Source of the DNA: Cellulomonadaceae bacterium
GTDB taxonomy: Bacteria > Actinomycetota > Actinomycetes > Actinomycetales > Cellulomonadaceae
Assembly: GCA_031282935.1 (NCBI GenBank)
Contig: JAITCS010000139.1
Coordinates: 1-5,673, forward strand
DNA: 5,673 bases
Direction: 5' to 3'
The first letter of the stretch is position 1; the number at the start of each line of letters is the position of its first letter. Position numbers and translations under genes: made by a program. Below are positions 1 to 5,673 of the stretch, piece by piece. The notes below the pieces were generated by a model. That model was not told the DNA's origin. It did not search any database and worked only from the letters and a program-made list of their open reading frames with translations.

Positions 1-741
1 GATGATGCGCTCACCACTGCCGATAACTTAATGACTTTGCGCACTGTAGTGAAAGAGGCCGCGTTGGAGCAAGGCGTTTTGGCTACTTTTATGCCCAAGC
101 CGTTAGCGGATGAACCCGGTTCTGGTATGCACACTCACATGTCCCTCTTTGAGGGGGATCGCAATGCGTTTTATCAGCCGGGCGCCCAATTCGGGTTATC
201 CAAAACTGCCCGCTCTTTCATTGCCGGGCTGTTGAAACATGCCCCGGAAATCACCGCGATAACTAATCAACACGTTAACTCTTACAAACGTCTTTGGGGC
301 GGTTCGGAGGCCCCAAGTTACATCTGTTGGGGGCACAATAATAGGTCGGCGCTAATTAGGGTGCCAATGGCGAAACCAGGCAAGGATTCTGCCACCAGAA
401 TCGAATATCGCGCCCTGGATTCCGCTGCCAATCCGTATCTTGCCTTTGCGGTAATGTTCGCCGCCGGGCTAAAAGGCATTGAAGAAAACTATGAATTGCC
501 CGATCCCATGGAGGATGATGTTTGGGAATTGACTGATGGGGAACGCCGAGCCCTCGGTATTCAACCGCTGCCAACCTCGCTAGAACAAGCGATTGACATT
601 ATGGAAGGCAGTGAATTGGTTGCCGAAACCTTGGGGGAGAAAGCGTTTAGGGCAGTATTGAATAACCGGCGCGCGGAATGGTTAGGATATCGCAAACAAG
701 TCACCCCATATGAACTGAACCGCTTCCTGAACTTCATTTGA
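1..741 (+). CDS. glnA2: Glutamine synthetase, GlnA2 type, C-terminal part (5' end outside window)
   Basis: This is the last 246 codons of a glutamine synthetase, which makes glutamine from glutamate, ammonia and ATP in the cytoplasm. The reading frame is open from base 1, so the ATG at 31 is internal; a full GlnA2 is about 445 residues, so roughly 200 are missing. Visible family motifs are the ATP/glutamate-site GSGMHTHMS (118-144), NQHVNSYKRL (265-294), NRSALIRVP (340-366) and RIEYRALDSAANPY (397-438). The region where GlnA1-type enzymes carry the adenylylated Tyr (KDLY-like) reads EDDVWELT, with Trp at 523-525. That pattern, the ending VTPYELNRFLNFI and the glnE gene right after it match actinobacterial GlnA2 as I recall it. 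The stop lies 9 bases before the preferred glnE start, so the two are probably co-transcribed. The GS call is near certain; the GlnA2 subtype is inferred from these residues and synteny. Confidence 0.93.
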   Translation, partial: DDALTTADNLMTLRTVVKEAALEQGVLATFMPKPLADEPGSGMHTHMSLFEGDRNAFYQPGAQFGLSKTARSFIAGLLKHAPEITAITNQHVNSYKRLWGGSEAPSYICWGHNNRSALIRVPMAKPGKDSATRIEYRALDSAANPYLAFAVMFAAGLKGIEENYELPDPMEDDVWELTDGERRALGIQPLPTSLEQAIDIMEGSELVAETLGEKAFRAVLNNRRAEWLGYRKQVTPYELNRFLNFI

Positions 742-744
742 GAG
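740..744 (+). promoter_or_regulatory. Ribosome binding site deciding the glnE start
   Basis: GAGAG overlaps the glnA2 stop codon and sits 6 bases upstream of the ATG at 751. The in-frame ATG at 745 directly abuts GAGAG and has no purine-rich site at usable spacing. The longer string GAGATGAT (742-749) also resembles the GAGGTGAT anti-16S complement with one mismatch. This favours initiation at 751. The protein differs by only two residues (MI), so the choice has little functional consequence. Confidence 0.5.
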
Positions 745-750
745 ATGATA

Positions 751-3700
751 ATGCTTGACCGCGAATTGACCCTGCGCCAACAACTGCTCGGCGCTGCGCT
801 GGTTGATCTCGCGCGAGCGGAACAACTGTGGACTGAGCCCAAGTTTGCCGCAGTTTTGCCCAAGGATCCCAGCGGGTTGCTGACTCAGTTGCGCGGGGTT
901 GCTGAGCCAGATTCGGCGCTAGCTTCATTGGCGGCGATTGCGCAGGTGGCCGACCCGAAACTGCTTAGCGAAGTCCTGAGCGATAACCCAAATAAGAACG
1001 GTAAGGATAGGCGTACCATTCTGTTGGCTATCTTGGGCACCAGTGCTGGCCTTGGTGAAGTTATTGCGCGGCGCCCCGAATTACTAAATGTGCTCGGGGA
1101 GCCCCATCCTGACCTTTCGCCTGCGCATATGACCAAAACCCTCGAAAACGCCGTGCAAAAAGAGCTAGAAAAGCCCGGCGAGCCGCAAGCGCTCATCACC
1201 GAGGCCACCAATGCCCTGCGCCGCGAGTATCGCAGTTTCTTGCTCCAAATTGCCGCCCTAGATTTCTCCAGCGACCCGCTAGAAATATTGCCCACAATTT
1301 CGCAGCATTTGGCCGATCTGGCTGCCGCAGCTTTGCAAGGCGGCTATCAGATAGCCAATTTTGAAGTGCCGGAAAGTAACCTAATCAGGTTCGCTATCAT
1401 CGGAATGGGTAAAACTGGTGGCCGGGAATTGAATTACGTTTCCGATGTGGATGTGCTTTATGTGGTGGAGCCAAAGGAGCAACCCGACGGCAGTATTCCA
1501 GATGAAATCGCGGTAATTGACATCGGCACTAAAGTGGCCACCGCCGTGCAAAGGGTTTGCGCCGCATACAGCACTGAGCCAGCTTTGTGGGAGGTGGATG
1601 CAAATCTTCGCCCTGAGGGTAAGCAGGGCCAATTAGTGCGCACCCTTTCCAGTTACCTCACCTATTATCAGCGTTGGGCCGAGAACTGGGAGTTCCAGGC
1701 TTTACTAAAGTCCCGCCCTATTGCGGGGGATTTACAGTTAGGTCAAGAGTGGCGTGATTTAGTTGAGCCGCTAATTTGGCAAGCCGTGGCGCGCGAGAAC
1801 TTTGTGGTTGATTTACAAGCAATGCGCCAACGGGTGGTGGATTCTATTCCGAAAGCTGAGTCGGAAAGGCAAATCAAATTAGGTCGTGGTGGCCTAAGGG
1901 ATATCGAGTTCACCGTGCAGTTATTGCAATTAGTGCACGGGCGCACCCATGAAGCCCAACGGGTGCGCGGCACTTTTGAGGCTCTAAAAGCTTTAGCTGA
2001 TGCTGGCTTTGTCGCGCGCTCTGATGCCGCCGAATTGGAGAGGTGTTACCGCTTTTTGCGAGCTCTAGAGCACCGCGTCCAATTACACAGAATGCGCCGC
2101 ACGCATTTATTACCCAAGAATGAAACCGATCTGAGGCGGTTAGGGCGCTCGCTCGGCCCGAATGCCACCCTTAGGCGCAAAGGTCAACGCAGCGCTGGCG
2201 CACTAGAGGAAAGATATGCCGCAGTAAAACGTCAAGTTAAGAGCTTGCACGAATCAATCTATTATCGTCCGCTTTTACCTGCATACGCCAAGTTATCTGA
2301 GGCCGATATTTCGCTCACCCCCGACGCCGCTAAAGCTCGGCTCGAAGCTATCGGCTACCGCGACCCCGTGGGCGCCACGCGGCACATCGCCGCGCTCACC
2401 GAGGGCACCAGCCGCAGGGCCGTGCTGCAACGCCAACTTTTGCCGGTAATGCTCAGTTGGCTGGGTGACACTTTCGACCCGGATCAGGGTCTGCTGGCTT
2501 TCCGGCGGCTCTCTGACGAACTCGGCACCGCCCAATGGTTCCTCAAGTTGTTGCGCGATTCGGGCACTGCGGCGCACTCCCTGGCTCATCTGCTGGGCAA
2601 TTCCGGCTACCTGCGCGAGGCGGTGACTCGGGCGCCCCAAACCGTGCAGTGGTTGGCGGAACCGGAGGCCCTCAAGCGCGCGGGCGCCACCGCCACCGGG
2701 CATAGCCACTCGGGTTTGCGCCCCGCCCACGCGGAATCGCTGGCCGGGATGGCGGGGGCCATTTTGGGGCGGGCCGAATCCACCGAGCAGGCGGTCACGG
2801 CGCTGCGCTCCATGCGGCGGCGGGAGTTGGCCCGGATCGCGGCGAGCGAGGTGCTGGGCCGTAGTGACCGAATTCAGGCCGCGACCGCGATCTCCGACCT
2901 GACCGACCTCACCCTGCAGGGCGCGCTGCGGGTGGCCCGCCAGGCCGCTCGGGAGAAGTTCTCGCTGCTCGCCGACCCTGCCGACATCCTGATCGTCGCG
3001 ATGGGGCGCTTGGGCGGCCGGGAGTTGGGTTACGGTTCGGATGCGGACATCATGTTCGTGTACGAGCCGCACGTCGACGCGGACAGCGAATTGGCCAACG
3101 AGTTCGCTATCCGGGTGGCCACCGAGGTGCGCGAAATGTTGGGCCGCGTGGGTCCCGAACCCGCCCTCGTCGTTGACTCCGACCTGCGCCCAGAGGGCCG
3201 CCGGGGCGCCTTGGCGCGCTCGTTCAGTTCCTACCAGGAATACTACGCCCGCTGGATGGATCCCTGGGAAATCCAGGCGCTTTTGCGGGCTCGCCCGGTG
3301 GCGGGCGCGGGGGTGGCCCACGATTTTCTGACCGACAGAACCACGGCCGCCTCCGATTTGGCGGCCAGATTCATCGCGATGATTGACCCCATCCGCTACC
3401 CGGTGGGTGGGCTGAAACCGGCCCAGTTGCGCGAGATTCGGCGCCTCAAGGCCCGCATGGAGGCCGAGCGGCTGCCGCGTGGCGTGGACCCGGTCAGGCA
3501 CCTGAAGTTGGGGCCGGGCGGGTTGTCTGACGTGGAGTGGACGGCCCAGTTGTTGCAACTACAACACGCTGGCGCAATCGAAGAATTACGCGTCACCAGC
3601 ACAAGTGAGGCAATAGCCGCCGCCCACAACGCGCAATTACTAGACGACGAAGATGCCGAGGTGCTAAATCAAGCGTGGAGCCTCGCCTCTCGCCTGCGGT

Positions 3701-3921
3701 CAGCTATCGTGTTATCAAATGGCAAAGCCACTGGGGGCGCCGGGGACGTTTTGCCGCACAATCGGCGTGACTTAACTGGGGTGGCCGCCACGATGGCCGG
3801 TTATGACAAAAACGGGCGCAGCCTTTGGCTAACAGCCCAGCAAATCGAGGACATGTATCTGAAAGCCGCCCGCCGCGCTCGTCGCATTGCGGAGCAGCAA
3901 TTCTTTGGCGATGTGGCATGA
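751..3921 (+). CDS. glnE: Bifunctional glutamine synthetase adenylyltransferase / adenylyl-removing enzyme
   Basis: GlnE attaches AMP from ATP to a tyrosine of glutamine synthetase (inactivating it) and removes it by phosphorolysis, under nitrogen control. The protein is 1056 residues from ATG 751 (an in-frame ATG at 745 adds two), somewhat longer than the ~950-1000 usual for the family. It shows the two-fold nucleotidyltransferase layout. The N-terminal adenylyl-removing half has GMGKTGGRELNYVSDVD (218-234, with D232 and D234 as metal ligands), VDANLRPEG (282-290) and KLGRGGLRDIEF (376-387). The C-terminal adenylyltransferase half has MGRLGGRELGYGSDAD (751-766, D764/D766), VDSDLRPEG (808-816) and KLGPGGLSDVEW (919-930). 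All catalytic motifs are intact and the frame is continuous. It follows glnA2 after 9 bases and its stop overlaps the pafB start by 4 bases. Codons 516-936 have a much higher G+C and different codon use from the rest of the gene (separate entry). Function is secure from motifs; regulation by PII is assumed from the family. Confidence 0.97.
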   Translation: MLDRELTLRQQLLGAALVDLARAEQLWTEPKFAAVLPKDPSGLLTQLRGVAEPDSALASLAAIAQVADPKLLSEVLSDNPNKNGKDRRTILLAILGTSAGLGEVIARRPELLNVLGEPHPDLSPAHMTKTLENAVQKELEKPGEPQALITEATNALRREYRSFLLQIAALDFSSDPLEILPTISQHLADLAAAALQGGYQIANFEVPESNLIRFAIIGMGKTGGRELNYVSDVDVLYVVEPKEQPDGSIPDEIAVIDIGTKVATAVQRVCAAYSTEPALWEVDANLRPEGKQGQLVRTLSSYLTYYQRWAENWEFQALLKSRPIAGDLQLGQEWRDLVEPLIWQAVARENFVVDLQAMRQRVVDSIPKAESERQIKLGRGGLRDIEFTVQLLQLVHGRTHEAQRVRGTFEALKALADAGFVARSDAAELERCYRFLRALEHRVQLHRMRRTHLLPKNETDLRRLGRSLGPNATLRRKGQRSAGALEERYAAVKRQVKSLHESIYYRPLLPAYAKLSEADISLTPDAAKARLEAIGYRDPVGATRHIAALTEGTSRRAVLQRQLLPVMLSWLGDTFDPDQGLLAFRRLSDELGTAQWFLKLLRDSGTAAHSLAHLLGNSGYLREAVTRAPQTVQWLAEPEALKRAGATATGHSHSGLRPAHAESLAGMAGAILGRAESTEQAVTALRSMRRRELARIAASEVLGRSDRIQAATAISDLTDLTLQGALRVARQAAREKFSLLADPADILIVAMGRLGGRELGYGSDADIMFVYEPHVDADSELANEFAIRVATEVREMLGRVGPEPALVVDSDLRPEGRRGALARSFSSYQEYYARWMDPWEIQALLRARPVAGAGVAHDFLTDRTTAASDLAARFIAMIDPIRYPVGGLKPAQLREIRRLKARMEAERLPRGVDPVRHLKLGPGGLSDVEWTAQLLQLQHAGAIEELRVTSTSEAIAAAHNAQLLDDEDAEVLNQAWSLASRLRSAIVLSNGKATGGAGDVLPHNRRDLTGVAATMAGYDKNGRSLWLTAQQIEDMYLKAARRARRIAEQQFFGDVA
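2296..3558 (+). other. G+C-rich, codon-distinct block inside glnE (mosaic segment)
   Basis: Over 421 consecutive glnE codons there is not one TTA, CTA or TCA codon; the bounding codons are TTA at 2293 and CTA at 3559. By hand count the 225 codons of 1621-2295 contain 22 TTA/CTA codons, and the 121 codons of 3559-3921 contain 8. Counted 60-base rows give 73% G+C (2341), 75% (2701), 72% (2761), 68% (2941) and 70% (3481) inside, against 40% (2221), 45% (1381), 57% (1921), 55% (3541) and 57% (3601) outside. The visible left transition is near 2314 and the right one near 3545-3560. The block encodes residues 516-936, almost the whole adenylyltransferase half. Homologous replacement from a higher-GC relative is the simplest biological reading; an assembly chimera or strong local codon bias are alternatives. 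Confidence 0.75.
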
Positions 3922-4949
3922 CAAATCCGGTAATTAGCGCAGATGAACGGCTGATTGCGCTTTGGCACGCCCTAGATTCTACTGAACTCGGGCGCACAAA
4001 AGCGGAATTGCGCAGGGTAGTGCCCGGCTATAGTGACGTTGAAACCGGGGACGCTTTTGAGCGAATGTTTAGCCGCGATAAACAGGCTTTACGCAAGGCC
4101 GGGGCGGAAGTGGAAACCCGAGGCGCAGGCACCACCCGGGAAAGATATCGGTTAGCGAAGAAACAGCCGGGGCCAGTGGTTGATTTGACCCCCGCTGAGG
4201 TGGGTGCGGTGCGCTTAGCGGCCGCTTTATGGCAGGCTGGGGAATTGCACGAAAATGCCGACAACGCGGCCCGAAAACTGATCGGGAATGACGTTAAACC
4301 TGATTCTCTCGAATCATTCTCCGCGCCTATTCCCTTTATTCCGGCAAAAAGAGATTTACTAAACCCGTTACTGAAAGCAATCGGGAACAGGAGCAGGGTT
4401 GGGTTCGCTTATCGAAACCCTGCCAGCGGTGAGTTTCGCCCTCGGGTGGTGGAACCGTGGCGGTTAGCGTTTCGGGACGGCGGCTGGTATCTGCTTGGGA
4501 AAGATGTGGAGTTAGGGCAAGCGCGGGCTTTTCGGTTAAGTAGGATTAGTGGGCAGATTCAGGTTGCGGAATTGCGGAACACTTTCGCAGCCGTTTCTGA
4601 TATTGATGTCAGTGAATTATTGGGGGAAACCGGGCACTTGGTGACAGCCTTGCTGGCTATTGCTCCTGGGCGGGCGGCCCGAGTTCGCGCTGGGGGCAAC
4701 CCCGTATCTGAGCGCGGCTCGGCATCTGACAGCGGTGCGGTATCCGGCAGTGCTGCGGTTTCTGAAAGCGCTGCGGCGGGTAAACCGATTCCGAAAGGTT
4801 ACGAATTGCACGAATACCGTTATGATGACGAACGCGAATTCGCGGATGAACTCGCCGGTTTCGGGCCTTTAGTGGTGGTTATTTCGCCCCCGCAACTAAA
4901 GGCCGCAGTGCTCAAGCGCCTCAAAGCGGCAACTCGGTTGGCTGCCTAA
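3918..4949 (+). CDS. pafB: WYL-domain transcriptional regulator PafB
   Basis: This 343-residue protein resembles PafB, one partner of the PafB/PafC activator that switches on the LexA-independent DNA-damage response in mycobacteria. The start at 3918 overlaps the glnE stop as ATGA. An upstream ATG at 3825 would add 31 residues wholly inside glnE and is not believed; there is no good Shine-Dalgarno, which fits translational coupling. Residues ~1-75 form the winged helix-turn-helix (TKAELRRVVPGY, then DAFERMFSRDKQALRKAG, characteristic of PafB). A helical segment LTPAEVGAVRLAAALWQ follows. The WYL domain spans ~150-215, with GWYLLG (W190-L192) and RAFRLSRI (203-210), where Ser stands for the usual Asp of FRLDRI. 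A C-terminal WCX-like region ends with FGPLVVVISPPQLKAAVLKRL. That region is interrupted at 263-286 by four Ser/Ala/Gly-rich hexapeptides. The pafC gene follows immediately. The family call is strong; the exact regulon in this organism is unknown. Confidence 0.88.
   Translation: MTNPVISADERLIALWHALDSTELGRTKAELRRVVPGYSDVETGDAFERMFSRDKQALRKAGAEVETRGAGTTRERYRLAKKQPGPVVDLTPAEVGAVRLAAALWQAGELHENADNAARKLIGNDVKPDSLESFSAPIPFIPAKRDLLNPLLKAIGNRSRVGFAYRNPASGEFRPRVVEPWRLAFRDGGWYLLGKDVELGQARAFRLSRISGQIQVAELRNTFAAVSDIDVSELLGETGHLVTALLAIAPGRAARVRAGGNPVSERGSASDSGAVSGSAAVSESAAAGKPIPKGYELHEYRYDDEREFADELAGFGPLVVVISPPQLKAAVLKRLKAATRLAA
4704..4775 (+). repeat. Four-copy 18-bp in-frame tandem repeat within pafB
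   Basis: Four adjacent imperfect 18-bp units lie at 4704-4721, 4722-4739, 4740-4757 and 4758-4775. They encode VSERGS, ASDSGA, VSGSAA and VSESAA (PafB residues 263-286). Shared positions include the central TC of the Ser codon TCT/TCC at unit bases 4-6, and AGCG/AGTG-type Ser-Gly/Ala codons near the end of the last three units. The unit is a multiple of three, so gain or loss of copies would lengthen or shorten the protein without a frameshift. The low-complexity peptide is probably a flexible loop in the WCX-like region. Confidence 0.8.
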
Positions 4950-5673
4950 TGCCTAAAGTGTCTGGGAGCGCCCGCCTGCTGCGGCTTTGGGATTTATTGG
5001 TTTATCTCGATAAAAGCGCTTACACGCCCGTTGAGAAATTGGCCGCCGAGTTCGGGGTTTCGGTAAAGCAAATAAACGAAGATTTAGAATTGCTCGCAGG
5101 CATCGAAACCCCAGACAACATCGGGTTCTATCTGGTGGATTTGGATTTAGATGCCCTTGAGGATGAAGGTCTAGTCAAGCTTTCTTTGCAAGCTCCGGCC
5201 CGGATTCCCGTGCAAATCGCCGATGATGATGTTATTCCACTAATTGCCGGGCTGAAAGCAATAATTTCCTCGGAATTTGCCCAAAGCGACCAAGGGCGTG
5301 CCGAAGTGGCTCGCCACGCCCTCGAAAAACTGTCGAAAATATCAGGAAACAAATCCGAGGCCCTGGACATTAAATTACCCCAGGCCCCAAATGTGGAGGT
5401 TGCCAAACAAGTAACCGCCGCCATCGCTAACGGGCAACAATTACAAATCGAATATGTCAATTCTGACGATATCCTAACCACCCGCATAGTGGATCCAGCC
5501 GTTGTGGTTACCCAAAACCGTTACGTATATTTGCGCGCCTGGTGTCACAATCGGAATAAGGAACGCGCTTTCCGCATTGACCGAATCCTGCGCGCCACCC
5601 CTGGGGAAAAAGCCTGCCCGGAGCACTTGGCTACCCTCTCCAAGAACGCTGACGTCGCCGCCGAGGCCGCCAC
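4949..5673 (+). CDS. pafC: WYL-domain transcriptional regulator PafC (3' end outside window)
   Basis: The frame opens at ATG 4949, sharing its A with the pafB stop (TAATG), and stays open to the window end: 241 complete codons plus two bases, from a family of roughly 320 residues. It resembles PafC, the second partner of the PafBC DNA-damage activator. Residues ~1-50 form a helix-turn-helix (VEKLAAEFGVSVKQINEDLELLAG). A middle segment has DDDVIPLIAGLKAI, comparable to the LTPDEALALLVALRAL-type stretch of other PafC proteins. The WYL domain (~150-215) has LQIEYVNSDD, RIVDPAVVV, RYVYLRAWCH and ERAFRIDRI (205-213). At the WYL triad the Trp is replaced by Val (V193-Y194-L195); the AWC after it is PafC-like. 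No Shine-Dalgarno is visible, so translation is probably coupled to pafB. Family assignment is from position and domain order after pafB as well as motifs; the WCX region is only partly visible. Confidence 0.85.
   Translation, partial: MPKVSGSARLLRLWDLLVYLDKSAYTPVEKLAAEFGVSVKQINEDLELLAGIETPDNIGFYLVDLDLDALEDEGLVKLSLQAPARIPVQIADDDVIPLIAGLKAIISSEFAQSDQGRAEVARHALEKLSKISGNKSEALDIKLPQAPNVEVAKQVTAAIANGQQLQIEYVNSDDILTTRIVDPAVVVTQNRYVYLRAWCHNRNKERAFRIDRILRATPGEKACPEHLATLSKNADVAAEAA

Noticed and set aside
3041..3331. 96-codon plus-strand frame inside glnE
   Set aside because: It is a shadow frame in the G+C-rich segment, Cys/Arg/Trp-rich, without a ribosome binding site or family resemblance, and lies over the adenylyltransferase active site.
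2293..3558. 421-codon open reading frame on the minus strand opposite glnE
   Set aside because: It is in codon register with glnE and exists only because this stretch lacks TTA, CTA and TCA codons, which would read as stops in reverse. Its translation is Arg/Gly/Gln/Pro-rich with no recognisable domain. It is a by-product of the G+C-rich block.
3549..3565. Short inverted repeat GTTGT...ACAAC at the right edge of the G+C-rich block
   Set aside because: The arms are only 5 bases and the stretch encodes the conserved QLLQLQ after GGLSDVEWTA. The equivalent site in the first half (1915-1938) is also weakly palindromic for the same coding reason. It is not a convincing recombination site.
3825..3917. 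Upstream ATG that would lengthen PafB by 31 residues
   Set aside because: The extension lies wholly within conserved glnE coding sequence and reads as an unstructured Arg/Ser-rich peptide. The ATG at 3918 gives the ATGA overlap typical of coupled genes and a normal PafB N-terminus.
1..5673. An undescribed system: mobile element, CRISPR, toxin-antitoxin, defence or RNA gene
   Set aside because: Coding sequence fills the window apart from a few bases at 742-750, and every gene belongs to a known family. I saw no tRNA or rRNA, terminator hairpin, insertion-sequence ends or regularly spaced direct repeats apart from the pafB hexapeptide repeat.

Overview
The window is one gene-dense, plus-strand block of four genes with no real intergenic space. 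In order they are: the C-terminal half of a glutamine synthetase of the GlnA2 type (cut by the left edge), a complete glnE, a complete pafB, and the first ~241 codons of pafC (cut by the right edge). The gene set points to an actinobacterium: glnA2 directly followed by glnE is the order known from Mycobacterium tuberculosis, and the PafB/PafC pair of WYL regulators is typical of Actinomycetota. Base composition is moderate for that phylum. Most 60-base rows I counted by hand are 40-58% G+C and TTA/CTA leucine codons are common, so this is not a typical very-high-GC member. I do not assign a genus.

Layout: 1-741 glnA2 (3' part); 751-3921 glnE, whose start has a purine-rich site just upstream; 3918-4949 pafB, overlapping glnE by ATGA; 4949-5673 pafC, overlapping pafB by one base (TAATG). 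The two overlaps and the missing Shine-Dalgarno sites at pafB and pafC suggest one co-transcribed, translationally coupled unit. No promoter, terminator, RNA gene, mobile element or CRISPR array was seen; any promoter probably lies left of the window.

How the genes work together: GlnE adenylylates and de-adenylylates a glutamine synthetase to set its activity according to nitrogen status. The adjacent GlnA2 has Trp where the modifiable Tyr is expected, so the GlnE substrate is probably another GS elsewhere in the genome. PafB and PafC together form the transcriptional activator of the LexA-independent DNA-damage response known from mycobacteria, usually encoded beside pafA and proteasome genes. 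Here the pair is attached to the nitrogen-control genes instead.

The most unusual signals are two. First, a sharply bounded G+C-rich block inside glnE (2296-3558) covers almost exactly the adenylyltransferase half. It contains no TTA, CTA or TCA codon in 421 consecutive codons, whereas the 225 codons before it contain 22 TTA/CTA codons. Second, a four-copy 18-bp in-frame tandem repeat sits in the C-terminal region of pafB. I found no convincing novel multi-gene system.
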